A stretch of 40,090 nt of DNA. It comes from Candidatus Cloacimonadota bacterium (GTDB taxonomy: Bacteria; Cloacimonadota; Cloacimonadia; Cloacimonadales; Cloacimonadaceae). Shown piece by piece: positions 31,004 through 40,052 of this stretch. The notes under the pieces were generated by a model. The model made no database searches, was not told where the DNA came from, and worked only from the letters and a program-made list of their open reading frames with translations. Positions within the stretch are counted from its first letter, which is position 1. Each line of letters opens with the position of its first letter. The position numbers and the translations under genes are program-made. Where the stretch lies: the NCBI GenBank assembly GCA_028706475.1, contig JAQWBI010000016.1, forward strand, positions 1-40,090. Direction: 5' to 3'.

Positions 31004-31042
31004 TTGACACCCATACAATAGTGTTACAATTATGTTATTGTA
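31004..31042 (+). promoter_or_regulatory. Putative cas operon promoter with overlapping inverted repeat
   Basis: TTGACA (31004-31009) and TACAAT (31025-31030) form a promoter-like pair with a short 15-bp spacer. Around the -10, TACAATA (31014-31020) and TATTGTA (31036-31042) are exact inverted repeats 15 bp apart, a layout expected for a dimeric repressor site. Cas6 starts 62 nt after the right half-site. Confidence 0.45.
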
Positions 31043-31103
31043 TTCTATAAGAGCAAAATCGTTGGTAGTTTGCACCCACAAAAAAAGAAAGAGGAGATGT
31101 TCT

Positions 31104-31808
31104 ATGATTACAGTGGAATATGTGTTGGTGGCATTCACGGATCTTGAACTGAAAGCCTTCGATATCCCCAAGTTACGCGGATATTTCACCCATAAATATG
31201 CAGATGATTCCATCTTTCACAATCATCCTGAACCTGGCGAGAGCGCTTATAGGTATCCTGGTATTCAATATAGGATATACAAGGGCCATCCTGCTTTGAT
31301 CGGAATCGGAGAGGGAGTAAATTCCCTGAAAAGGATAATCCTGGATAACCATAATATCAGGATTGGGAATAGCTACATGCCAGCAAACGAGATTTTGGTG
31401 GATATCCGCCAAGAAGAATTCGGCCAATGTGAGGACATGCAATCCTACCGGTTTCTCTCTCCCTGGATGGCTTTGAACCAGGAGAACTACAGGGAATATA
31501 TCAAGACCACCACCATCGACCAAAATGCCCGCTTACTAAAGATCCTGCGTGGCAATCTGCTCACCATTTCCAAGGCTTTCTCGTACACTGTTCCGGATAT
31601 GGATGCCGTAGAAGTGGAAGGCTCGTTCAATACTGTATCCCGCAATTTTCATAACATCCCCATGCATTGTTTTACGGGAAGATTTTCCATGAACTTCAAA
31701 ATACCGGACTACTTGGCTTTGGGTAAACAAGTGGCACGAGGTTTTGGAGTATTGGTGTCTGCCACTCACATTAGCACATCATTCAATTCGTCTCAACAAC
31801 CATCTTAG
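31104..31808 (+). CDS. cas6: Cas6 CRISPR RNA endoribonuclease
   Basis: This enzyme would cut the long CRISPR transcript within each repeat, leaving an 8-nt repeat tag on the crRNA. It has 234 residues in a RAMP/ferredoxin-like layout and ends with the glycine-rich GKQVARGFGVLV loop typical of Cas6. Histidines at about 30, 39 and 41 (FTHKY, FHNHPEPG) are candidates for catalysis. The first residues MITVEYVLVAFTDLELKAFD and the GAGGAG (31091-31096) before the ATG support this start. Its assignment rests on the C-terminal loop, size and its place at the head of a type I-B operon, since Cas6 sequences vary widely. Confidence 0.83.
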   Translation: MITVEYVLVAFTDLELKAFDIPKLRGYFTHKYADDSIFHNHPEPGESAYRYPGIQYRIYKGHPALIGIGEGVNSLKRIILDNHNIRIGNSYMPANEILVDIRQEEFGQCEDMQSYRFLSPWMALNQENYREYIKTTTIDQNARLLKILRGNLLTISKAFSYTVPDMDAVEVEGSFNTVSRNFHNIPMHCFTGRFSMNFKIPDYLALGKQVARGFGVLVSATHISTSFNSSQQPS

Positions 31809-31823
31809 GAATAAGGAGCGGCT

Positions 31824-33890
31824 ATGATCTCTATATATCGATTACTTGGTAACAACCGAATGCTTATTGAGGGATTCTATGATATGGATCCCTCAGAGCA
31901 AAAGCTTTATATTATCCGTCAATTTTGTGCAGATGATAGCTCTTTCCATAATAAAAAGAAAGATCTGCAAATGTATGGTAGATTGATTCGTATGAATTTA
32001 GATACACAAAACAAAGCGATCTCGTTTGTTCAAGATAATGAGATAAGTCCTGGAACATGCACCAAAAAGCTGATCTTCAGAAATTATTCATCAAATGATC
32101 CCAATATATATGGGTCTCATATCGGTTACAAATCAATTTTTTCTTTTGCTTTGATGGAGTACATAGAGAAGAATCGTAGTGAAATAAAATGGAGCTATCC
32201 GGAACAAGTTGATGAATGTTTAGATTATCTTCAGAATATCGGTCAACGCTTTTTTATACGTGATACAATCGGTATAAGACCACAGTATATACTACTTCCG
32301 AAAGAATTACAAGCCGATTTCCCCTATCCTGATCCTATTCAGGAAGTTACAGACGATGTTACCCCTGCGAAGGAAATAGTAAAAGAAAAAAAGAAACTGA
32401 GAGCAGAATATAATAAAGCATTAGAGAAATACTTCGAAAAGAGCTTAGCTCATATTGTCGGGGAAAGACCAGCATATGCATTGAGTATAGATGGGAAACT
32501 GATACATGAAATCGAGAAGATCAGGTCTTGCTATATCGATGTCTTGTACTATTATATGGTAGATAAGAAATTCCCGGATTCAAAAGAGCTTAGACATTGT
32601 CCTCTATGTTCAGCAGACAAATATCTGGCCAGTGATATTGCCCTAAAGCAAAAGTTCTATGGTATTTCTAATAAACCCTTCTTTGACAACATGAAAGAAA
32701 AACGTAGTTTTACTGCTTTTACAGCGTGCAAGGATTGTTATCACCAGGTCACGGTTGGCACCAGTTTTGCCTCTTCTTCCTTGAACACATATCTGATAAA
32801 TCTTCGCTGTCTGGTTCTTCCGGAATTGAAATACCAGGCAAACAGTAAGGATCACACACAAGAAATTGATCCCGAGCAAATCAAAGTAATCCCCAGATTG
32901 TTAAAAAAACAGAACAATCAAGACCGCAGACGCAATCTTGCGATATTAAGAAATCTGCAGGATCGCTTCAACAATTTCTCTCTCTTTTTCTATTATGAGC
33001 CCAGTCCTACCAGTCAGGAGTTTATCGTCAACCGTTTGATCAAGAATATTAGCCTACCCTCTTTGATTGAAAAGTACGAGAATCTCTGTAGTATATCCTT
33101 GGAAAACAAGCTGCATGAATTATTCGATGAGAGTTTCAGTATGTCCTTTGAGGACTTGAAATTCATGATTTACCCCTCTAAACAGTCAAGACCCAATATG
33201 AAACCAGCAGACTTCCAGAAGATTAACAGGAGCATGCTTACACTTTTGTCTTCTTATCTATACTCTCAACCCATAAACATGATTAAACTCTTAAAAGGCT
33301 TTGTGAATGTCTTTCATGGTAAGATCCAGAATTCAAACATTTCTATCTATCGCTTGGATTTGTCTCCCTATATAATGAGTCTTTATATGAAGCATCTCGA
33401 TAACTTTAAGCTATTGAAAGGAATAAGAAAAATGGAGGAAAAAGTTATGACAACTACTCTGCAAAACCAAGAATTGCTCGAGTATTTCAAGAATCATCCT
33501 CATGTGTATGAGGAAAACTACTTTGCTCAGGGTTTATTTATATTGGGCTGGTACCTGAATGAGCTGGAGTATGCACAAAAGCAAAAGGGAATAAACCGCA
33601 CTGCGGTTCATAAGCTAAACTTGAGGGGTATTCCAGTACAGAAAGTAAAATCGATTTCAACAGTTATTGATGATCTGCGTCTGGTTTGGGAAGTATGGTC
33701 AGATCCTGTGCTAGATGCCTACTATCGAGAATGCTTATGTGAGTCGGATATGAATATGCCACCTGAAGAAGTGGTATTCCATATCCTTAGCGGCCGCTCC
33801 TATCGCAAGTATATAGGATTGTTAAAAGGCAAAGAAAAGAAAGAAATTCAAGACAACAACGATACCGAAATGGAGGCACAAAATGATTAA
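31824..33890 (+). CDS. cas8b: Cas8b large subunit of the type I-B Cascade (TM1802/Csh1 family)
   Basis: This is the large effector subunit, expected to recognise the PAM and stabilise the R-loop. It has 688 residues. A zinc-ribbon-like pair, CPLC (about 259-262) and CKDC (about 301-304), is typical of TM1802-type Cas8b. The sequence is lysine-, asparagine- and isoleucine-rich, and the DNA looks more AT-rich than the glycan or Rnf operons. The start at 31824 follows AAGGAG at about 31812-31817. It overlaps cas7 by 8 nt. The subtype call depends on the neighbours (Csh2-like Cas7, Cas5h) as much as on this protein. Confidence 0.85.
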   Translation: MISIYRLLGNNRMLIEGFYDMDPSEQKLYIIRQFCADDSSFHNKKKDLQMYGRLIRMNLDTQNKAISFVQDNEISPGTCTKKLIFRNYSSNDPNIYGSHIGYKSIFSFALMEYIEKNRSEIKWSYPEQVDECLDYLQNIGQRFFIRDTIGIRPQYILLPKELQADFPYPDPIQEVTDDVTPAKEIVKEKKKLRAEYNKALEKYFEKSLAHIVGERPAYALSIDGKLIHEIEKIRSCYIDVLYYYMVDKKFPDSKELRHCPLCSADKYLASDIALKQKFYGISNKPFFDNMKEKRSFTAFTACKDCYHQVTVGTSFASSSLNTYLINLRCLVLPELKYQANSKDHTQEIDPEQIKVIPRLLKKQNNQDRRRNLAILRNLQDRFNNFSLFFYYEPSPTSQEFIVNRLIKNISLPSLIEKYENLCSISLENKLHELFDESFSMSFEDLKFMIYPSKQSRPNMKPADFQKINRSMLTLLSSYLYSQPINMIKLLKGFVNVFHGKIQNSNISIYRLDLSPYIMSLYMKHLDNFKLLKGIRKMEEKVMTTTLQNQELLEYFKNHPHVYEENYFAQGLFILGWYLNELEYAQKQKGINRTAVHKLNLRGIPVQKVKSISTVIDDLRLVWEVWSDPVLDAYYRECLCESDMNMPPEEVVFHILSGRSYRKYIGLLKGKEKKEIQDNNDTEMEAQND

Positions 33891-34746
33891 GAACAATTCT
33901 GAGATCCTATTTCTCTACGATGCTCTGATGTGTAATCCCAATGGTGATATGGATGATGAGAACAAACCTCGTATGGATTACGATACTTCTACAAATCTGG
34001 TATCTGATGTCCGCTTGAAGCGTTACATCAGAGATTACCTGGAAACAGCCAAAGGCAAGGAAATCTTCGTTACAGCTAATGCTAAAGATGCCAAAGAAAG
34101 AAATGAACAGATTAAGAAACAGAAACTACTTCATACCGACCTAATAGACGTGAGATTGTTCGGTGCTGTAACAGCTGAAGATAAGCGCGACGAAGGGCAT
34201 TATACAGGTCCAGTTCAGTTTAATTGGGGATATTCACTCAATCCAGTTGAACTGATAGATAGTAGCACCATTACTTCAAGTTTCTCATCCGGAAAGGGTA
34301 TCGGTAAAGACTATCGTGTTCAATATTCACTAATTGCATTTTCGGGAAGTGTGAACGCAAATGCCTCTGAAAAAACAAAACTCACTGATGATGATATTTT
34401 GCTGCTGGATGAATCTATCATAAAAGCTATTCCTTTGGCTAGAACCAGATCCAAGACTGGGCAGTATCCCCGACTGTACCTTCGCATAGAACTTATAGAT
34501 AATCAGAGTTTCTTAAAAGACTTGCGTCCTATGCTAAAGATTGGACTCTCTAAAGTAAACGACTTGCGTCTTATTCGTAAAACGGAAGACTTCACTATAG
34601 ATATCGATCAATTAGTGGATTATCTGAGCAGTAACAAATCAAAAGTCAAGGCAATTCACTATTTTAAGGATGATCAACTGGAGATTACCGGCTTCGAAAG
34701 AATCTTTATCGATCCAAACTGGAAACACGAGTTATCCCTTCTTTGA
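33883..34746 (+). CDS. cas7: Cas7 backbone subunit (Csh2-like), type I-B
   Basis: This RAMP protein polymerises along the crRNA to form the Cascade backbone. It has 287 residues. The Csh2/DevR hallmark lies near the start: ALMCNPNGDMDDENKPRMD (about 14-32), followed by VSDVRLKRYIRDYL. GPVQFNWGYSLNPVEL and RTRSKTGQYPRLYLRIEL are further Cas7 segments. The ATG lies inside the end of cas8b (8-nt overlap). Several copies per complex would be needed, so higher translation than cas8b is expected. Confidence 0.93.
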   Translation: MIKNNSEILFLYDALMCNPNGDMDDENKPRMDYDTSTNLVSDVRLKRYIRDYLETAKGKEIFVTANAKDAKERNEQIKKQKLLHTDLIDVRLFGAVTAEDKRDEGHYTGPVQFNWGYSLNPVELIDSSTITSSFSSGKGIGKDYRVQYSLIAFSGSVNANASEKTKLTDDDILLLDESIIKAIPLARTRSKTGQYPRLYLRIELIDNQSFLKDLRPMLKIGLSKVNDLRLIRKTEDFTIDIDQLVDYLSSNKSKVKAIHYFKDDQLEITGFERIFIDPNWKHELSLL

Positions 34747-34758
34747 CAGGGGGATAAG

Positions 34759-35535
34759 ATGGAATACAACAATAGATTTGATACTATCTTGGAACTTCAG
34801 CTAAGTGGCCCATTAGCGCACTTTCGCAAGTTCTATACAAACGCATCTTCCTTAACATATAGCATCCCTCCCAGGACTGTTGTTTGTGGCTTATTAGCAT
34901 CAATATTGCAAAAAAAAAGAGATTCATATTATAAGCTGATGAGTTCTAAGAACTTGGGTTTGGCAATATCAATAGCACCGGGATCAAGCTTTAAAAAGCA
35001 ATTCTACACCATGAATTACGTAAGATATGATACGGGGATAAACGACGTTTCCGATCATAAACAATGCCGAATGGAGCTATTGATGCCACGGGATGGGAAA
35101 GAATTGGCCTGGATTTTGTATGTGGCCTTCAAAAAGGGGGAACATACAGAATTGGACTCTATTGAGAACAGAATTATCAATAAAGATTTGGGCTATGATA
35201 TTTATCTGGGCCAGAGGCAATTCCGTGCCGGGATAAATCACGTCCGGACTTATCAAGATAAAGATATCCACGCTGTTCCGGAATCCCGTTACCTTGATTC
35301 CGCAGTAGAAAGAGAACAGATCAAGAGTATTGATACTGATTCCCTGATCATCAATATTGAACGTATGCCATTAGAACAGACAACAGAGGATTATGGTAAA
35401 AATAAATCTGTTATCAGGCGTTCTATCCGATTTGGTGATGTGTTTATGGAAGCAAGCGGAAAGCGCCTTACGGGTATGTTTTGTAATGTATTGGAACTAA
35501 ATAACGAAACACGAACAAGGATATCCATGTTGTAA
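34759..35535 (+). CDS. cas5: Cas5 crRNA-tag-binding subunit (Cas5h-like)
   Basis: This RAMP-fold subunit caps the 5' end of the crRNA in Cascade. It has 258 residues. The Cas5 N-terminus is clear: ILELQLSGPLAHFRKFYTNA (about 11-30), then TYSIPPRTVVCGLLASIL (about 33-50). These match the Hmari-subtype Cas5 pattern. Its GGGGGATAAG ribosome-binding region lies directly before the ATG. The stop overlaps the cas3 start (TAATG). Confidence 0.92.
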   Translation: MEYNNRFDTILELQLSGPLAHFRKFYTNASSLTYSIPPRTVVCGLLASILQKKRDSYYKLMSSKNLGLAISIAPGSSFKKQFYTMNYVRYDTGINDVSDHKQCRMELLMPRDGKELAWILYVAFKKGEHTELDSIENRIINKDLGYDIYLGQRQFRAGINHVRTYQDKDIHAVPESRYLDSAVEREQIKSIDTDSLIINIERMPLEQTTEDYGKNKSVIRRSIRFGDVFMEASGKRLTGMFCNVLELNNETRTRISML

Positions 35536-37919
35536 TGCTGATATCACACCCTGCCTCAAAAGATAATCAACGAAAGCCTTTGCATGAACATCTGGAAAAT
35601 GTTGCTATAGGTTGTAGAATCCGCATTCAAAGGCTTTCACTTTTTACCAGGGCAATAGACAAGGATACTTTAAGTAAACTGGCCTTCATTACTGGCCTCA
35701 TGCACGACATCGGTAAGGCAAGTAAAGCATTTCAAAAACATGTAAGAGGAGGAAATAGCTCCGCATACACAAAGCACAGCCTTGTATCTGCACTTATTTT
35801 GTACGAAGTATTATCAATGGATACCAGTTTAGGAGAATATTCCTTACTAGCCTTTAAGGCCGTTCAAAGGCATCATGGTAATCTTAGTTCGTATGGATCG
35901 GAAAACCTGAGAGACGGAGTACTATTGAACACTACTTTGGCTATCTTTCATGACGTTCAGGAACAGATTATTGCAAACGAAGATATGCAATCCTTTTTGA
36001 ACAATCATGGTATCGTAATGCCCAATCTGGACAAATCCAAGATCAAAACACTATTATTCAGACTTGAGGATTTTGGACCACTTGATGATGCTGAAGATGC
36101 CATAGAGCGATTCTTGATTCAGAATCTTTTATTCTCCGTATTGATTGACGCGGACAAACACGATGCTGCTCGTATTGAGCAGGAAATCGACATCAACCTG
36201 AAGGCAGATATATCTTTCTCTCCACAAAACTACTTAAGCAGTCTCAATCCCGGTACTGGTGAATTGAACTCAATTCGGAGTAAACTGCTGAATGCTGCTG
36301 CAGATGTTATGGATATTGAGACTAAGCGATTTGCTCTGAGCGCTCCGACAGGTAGTGGGAAAACTCTGGCTTGTATGTCGTTTACCGATGCATTACAAAA
36401 AGCTTCCAAACATAGAAGGCGAGTGATCTATTGTTTACCTTATACTTCCATTATCGATCAGAATTTTGATGAGGTAGAAAATGTCTTAAGCCATAATGGA
36501 AATGATGCCAAGAATCCGGATATACTGCTGAAACACCATCATTTGGTTGATTTTTCCAGAGAACGCAAGGATGAAGACTATGATTTGCATGCTTATCTAA
36601 ACGATAATCTGATAGCCAATTCATGGAACTCAGCATGTATTGTCTCAACTTTCGTACAACTGTTTCATTCCCTAATAGGTTCAAGAAACTCATTGGTTCG
36701 CAAGCTTCATAATATTGTGAATTCCATAATCCTGCTGGATGAGGTTCAAAGCCTGCCTCCAAAGTATTATCCGCTTCTGCGTTGTTTCTTTAAAGTACTT
36801 ACAGAGCGATTTGATACTATAATTCTCTCTTGTACTGCCACTCAGCCCTTTATCTTTGAACCTGGCACATTTCATGAATTGAGCCCTTCAAGAATTTTCG
36901 AATCGAGTGTGTTCAATAGAGTAAGTTTACAGATATGTACGAATCCTCAAACCCTTGGAGAATTTGCTCAATCTCTAGACTTATCCAATGTTTCCAGCGC
37001 CTTATTTGTCATGAACACAAAACAATCAGCCATAGACCTATATAACATACTGAAACAGCGCTTCAGCGATAAATATCAAGTATATTGCCTTACAACTCTC
37101 AACATACCATATTGCAGATTAAAACGAATCCAGAAGGTCCGAACAAATCTGAAAAACGGAAAAAGAGTGATATTGGTATCTACTCAACTTGTAGAGGCTG
37201 GGGTCGATCTGAGCTTTCAGCGAGTATATAGAGATATAGGTCCGCTTGACTCCATCATTCAAGTAGCCGGCAGATGCAATCGGCATGGAGAATTCGGTGA
37301 ACTGGGGGGAGTAATGCAAGTAGTAAGTCTGCACAAAGATGGGAAAAAATACAACGCCAATGTATATGATAACTACCTGCTACAAAAGACCGATGAAGCT
37401 ATATCTGATAGAAAGCAGATTGAAAGTAATCAATTTGCCGATATTATCCAAGAATACTACCGAAGTATACAATTCGGTGCAGAATCTCAAGCTATCATGA
37501 AAGCAATTGGAGAACTTAATTACGATCAAAGTAGACGCAACCAGCTGTCAATAAATGAATTTCGACTGATACAGGATCAGTATAATACTGTATCCTTATA
37601 CATCTTACTTAATGAAGAAGCACAGCAGACTATGGAAGAATTAATATCGGCCAAAGAGATTCTAGATCAAACCAATATAGGAGATGAAGCAATATCCCAC
37701 GCCCGTCTTGCGATGAAAAAATGCTATCATTTCTTGAGCAAATATCAGCTAAACCTAAGTGAATCAGACATAAAGAACTACAGTATTCAAAACTCATACT
37801 TTAACAAATTTAAAGATAAAGTGTATTACATCCCGTTAGTAGATATAGAAAAAGCATATAACTGCGAAACGGGATTTTTGAAGGTACCCTTGGAATCAGG
37901 TTCAGTGATGGCATTATAG
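35535..37919 (+). CDS. cas3: Cas3 HD nuclease-helicase
   Basis: This is the effector nuclease-helicase recruited by Cascade to unwind and degrade target DNA. It has 794 residues with the HD domain first: HEHLENVA (about 17-24), GLMHDIGKASKAFQKH (about 52-67), KHSLVSAL and VQRHHGNL hold the metal-binding histidines and aspartate. The superfamily 2 helicase follows, with SAPTGSGKTLACMSF (Walker A, about 268-282) and ILLDEVQSLP (about 400-409), where DEVQ replaces DExD/H as in many Cas3 proteins. STQLVEAGVDLSF and IIQVAGRCNRHGE (about 548-590) are motifs V and VI. It appears intact. It touches cas1 without a gap. Confidence 0.95.
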   Translation: MLISHPASKDNQRKPLHEHLENVAIGCRIRIQRLSLFTRAIDKDTLSKLAFITGLMHDIGKASKAFQKHVRGGNSSAYTKHSLVSALILYEVLSMDTSLGEYSLLAFKAVQRHHGNLSSYGSENLRDGVLLNTTLAIFHDVQEQIIANEDMQSFLNNHGIVMPNLDKSKIKTLLFRLEDFGPLDDAEDAIERFLIQNLLFSVLIDADKHDAARIEQEIDINLKADISFSPQNYLSSLNPGTGELNSIRSKLLNAAADVMDIETKRFALSAPTGSGKTLACMSFTDALQKASKHRRRVIYCLPYTSIIDQNFDEVENVLSHNGNDAKNPDILLKHHHLVDFSRERKDEDYDLHAYLNDNLIANSWNSACIVSTFVQLFHSLIGSRNSLVRKLHNIVNSIILLDEVQSLPPKYYPLLRCFFKVLTERFDTIILSCTATQPFIFEPGTFHELSPSRIFESSVFNRVSLQICTNPQTLGEFAQSLDLSNVSSALFVMNTKQSAIDLYNILKQRFSDKYQVYCLTTLNIPYCRLKRIQKVRTNLKNGKRVILVSTQLVEAGVDLSFQRVYRDIGPLDSIIQVAGRCNRHGEFGELGGVMQVVSLHKDGKKYNANVYDNYLLQKTDEAISDRKQIESNQFADIIQEYYRSIQFGAESQAIMKAIGELNYDQSRRNQLSINEFRLIQDQYNTVSLYILLNEEAQQTMEELISAKEILDQTNIGDEAISHARLAMKKCYHFLSKYQLNLSESDIKNYSIQNSYFNKFKDKVYYIPLVDIEKAYNCETGFLKVPLESGSVMAL

Positions 37920-38984
37920 ATGGAACTTCACCTAAATACATACGGCTCTGCTTTACGTAAAAAAGATGACATGTTTGAAGTATTCGTCAACGATAAAAAG
38001 CTGAAAGTAGCGCCGCAGAAAATAAGTAGCATAGTGATTTCCAATGCCGTGCAGATCAGCTCGGACGCAATACAATTGGCAATGGATCACAATATTGACG
38101 TGGTGATGCTGGATCAATATGGCAATCCTTATGCCAGGGTATGGTTTCCCAAAATTGGCAGCACGGTACTGATTCGCAGGCGCCAATTGGAAATGCTCTC
38201 TGATGCTGTGGGCTTAGATTTCATAAAACGCTGGATTTGTCTGAAGATAATGAATCAATACCGATTTGTAAAAACTCTATTCTCAAAAAGGAACTGGATC
38301 TCCGAAGAAGATAATCAAAGAATGGAACTGATGCGGAATTATGCGGTTTCCATTTTCAATGCTGATGGCAATCTGGAAGAGCTATCACCGTTAATTATGG
38401 GCTTGGAGGGAAGCGCATCGAGAGTGTATTTTTCTTTGTTAGCAATGATGCTACCAGATCCATGGAAGTTTTCAGGAAGAAGTTCAAGGCCTGCTAAAGA
38501 TGCTTTCAACGCCTTTTTGAACTATGCCTACGGAATTCTGTATTCCAAAACGGAAAAGGCATTGGTGATAGCGGGCTTGGATCCCTACATTGGTTTGTTG
38601 CACAGCGATAACTACAACAAGAAGAGCTTTGTCTTCGACTTCATCGAAAACTACAGAATCCTTGCCGATGAACCTGTGTTTTACATGTTTACCAGAAGTA
38701 AGTGCAAACCCGAATATCTGGAATCCGTGTACAAAGGAGTAGCCCTTAGTACAGAAGGGAAAAAATTCTTCGCTCCATATTTTTTGGAGTACCTCGATCA
38801 GATTATCCGATACAGAAATAAAAACCGAAAACAGATAGATATGATCCAAACTGATGCTCATGCTTTTGCAAACTTCCTGATCGGGAAAAAAGATAACTAT
38901 CTGGAAGCATCTGTGTGCCGAAAGTTTGAGAACTTCATTAATCCACATACCGGTGATGTGTCTAGCGAGGAGGAGGATTGTTAA
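37920..38984 (+). CDS. cas1: Cas1 integrase
   Basis: This metal-dependent DNA integrase inserts new spacers at the leader-proximal repeat. It has 354 residues. The catalytic set is in place: Glu163 in LIMGLEGSASRVY, His228 in GLDPYIGLLHSDNYNKKS, and Asp240/Glu243 in FVFDFIENYR. The N-terminal beta domain (about 1-85) precedes the helical catalytic domain. Its ATG directly follows the cas3 stop. It overlaps cas2 by 7 nt. Confidence 0.96.
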   Translation: MELHLNTYGSALRKKDDMFEVFVNDKKLKVAPQKISSIVISNAVQISSDAIQLAMDHNIDVVMLDQYGNPYARVWFPKIGSTVLIRRRQLEMLSDAVGLDFIKRWICLKIMNQYRFVKTLFSKRNWISEEDNQRMELMRNYAVSIFNADGNLEELSPLIMGLEGSASRVYFSLLAMMLPDPWKFSGRSSRPAKDAFNAFLNYAYGILYSKTEKALVIAGLDPYIGLLHSDNYNKKSFVFDFIENYRILADEPVFYMFTRSKCKPEYLESVYKGVALSTEGKKFFAPYFLEYLDQIIRYRNKNRKQIDMIQTDAHAFANFLIGKKDNYLEASVCRKFENFINPHTGDVSSEEEDC

Positions 38985-39268
38985 CCTGGGTAATGTACGA
39001 CATTGTGAAAGACAAAGCCAGGAATAAAGTGGTTAAATGCTGTGAAAGAGCAGGAATCTACCGGGTTCAATACTCAGTATGGTTGGGAGAAATGAATAAA
39101 ACTCAGATCAAAGAACTAAGCAGCATGATCGAAGACCTATTAAATCCCGATCAAGACAAAGTATATATTTTCCCCATGTGCCGAGAAGATTTCAACGCCT
39201 GCATTTTACTGGGTCAAGCCTTTGAACGAAAACTAATTACCGATGAGATCAAAGCTCTCTTTACCTGA
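38978..39268 (+). CDS. cas2: Cas2 adaptation protein
   Basis: This is the structural partner of Cas1 in spacer acquisition. It has 96 residues with a ferredoxin-like fold. The first strand LTWVMYDIVKDKARNKV (2-18) carries the conserved Asp8 of the YDI motif, and IYRVQYSVWLGEMN follows. The start is a TTG at 38978 within the end of cas1, preceded by a purine-rich GAGGAGGAGG run. An ATG at 38993 would cut off the first strand. TTG use is unusual among the genes here and may keep Cas2 levels low. Confidence 0.93.
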   Translation: MLTWVMYDIVKDKARNKVVKCCERAGIYRVQYSVWLGEMNKTQIKELSSMIEDLLNPDQDKVYIFPMCREDFNACILLGQAFERKLITDEIKALFT

Positions 39269-39271
39269 CTT

Positions 39272-39859
39272 ATGGATTTTCAATACATTACACCTTCTGA
39301 AGTTATGGAGTATATGTACTGCCCAAGGTTTTTGTACTACATGAATGTACTAGGGATAGATCAGCATGAACATCGGAGACACCTTGTCAATAAAGGAAGA
39401 GACATTCATAAGTTGAAACTGGTGCAGAATAAAGACTATATCCGGTCACGCATTGGAATAGAAGAGAAGCTTGCCGATGTATATATGAGCTCTCAGAATC
39501 TACGTCTAGTGGGAAAAGTAGATGAAGTGCTGCTTTTGAAGAATGGTTTTGCTGCACCCTTAGATTATAAATGGGCTTCTTGGGAAAATAGGATATATAA
39601 AACCCTGAAGATGCAACAAACCTTGTATTCATTGTTGATCGAAGAACACTTTGGCAAAAGAGTAAATATGGCTTACATTGTCTATGTCAGATCAAAAAAT
39701 CATCTGCAGCCATTAGAGATATCTGATGCCATGAAACAATATGCTTTACACGTATTGGATAAGATATTTGACATTATCCACAAAGGTAGGTATCCAAGTG
39801 TTCGTAGTAATAAACGAAAATGTGAGGATTGTACCTATCGGAATCTATGCGATTTCTGA
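39272..39859 (+). CDS. cas4: Cas4 RecB-like nuclease
   Basis: This Fe-S exonuclease trims prespacers and helps select PAM orientation. It has 195 residues. Cys17 (MYCPRF) and the C-terminal Cys184, Cys187 and Cys193 (CEDCTYRNLC) are placed to hold a [4Fe-4S] cluster. The RecB nuclease residues appear as His46, GKVDE (81-85, Asp84), LDYKW (97-101, Asp98 and Lys100) and QQTLYSLL. It starts three bases after cas2. In most type I-B loci cas4 precedes cas1; here it is the last gene, nearest the array. Confidence 0.94.
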   Translation: MDFQYITPSEVMEYMYCPRFLYYMNVLGIDQHEHRRHLVNKGRDIHKLKLVQNKDYIRSRIGIEEKLADVYMSSQNLRLVGKVDEVLLLKNGFAAPLDYKWASWENRIYKTLKMQQTLYSLLIEEHFGKRVNMAYIVYVRSKNHLQPLEISDAMKQYALHVLDKIFDIIHKGRYPSVRSNKRKCEDCTYRNLCDF

Positions 39860-40052
39860 TGGGTTCCTGACCGATAATTATTGACAATTTGCTAGAGATA
39901 ATGATCTTTGCTTTTATATAGAGTGATCCCCCAGTGTCTGAAATGATGAAATCTAGGAGAATTACATCGATTTCATCGCCTATATGCTAGTTATCCTAGT
40001 CTGGACTGGAGTCCTAAGCTATTATTCCATTGTAGATTAGACCCAAGCCAGG
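39860..40052 (+). promoter_or_regulatory. Putative CRISPR leader
   Basis: This 193-nt AT-rich stretch between cas4 and the presumed first repeat contains no gene. It has TTGACA at 39881-39886 without a well-spaced -10, TTGCTA (39889-39894) with TTTATA (39913-39918) at 18 bp as an alternative promoter, and a 9-bp inverted repeat GATGAAATC/GATTTCATC (39945-39953 and 39969-39977). A smaller dyad, GGACT-GG-AGTCC, lies near 40000. Position and content fit a leader. The call depends on the array being real. Confidence 0.5.

Larger units (their letters stand above)
30507..31103. other. Divergent intergenic region between tRNA-Arg and the cas operon
   Basis: This is a 597-nt region with no gene I can support. 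From left to right it holds the tRNA promoter (minus strand), the second repeat type (30617-30714), palindromic repeat copy C (30744-30808, inverted orientation) and the presumed cas promoter with an overlapping inverted repeat (31004-31042). GAGGAG at 31091-31096 is the cas6 ribosome-binding site. Confidence 0.65.
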
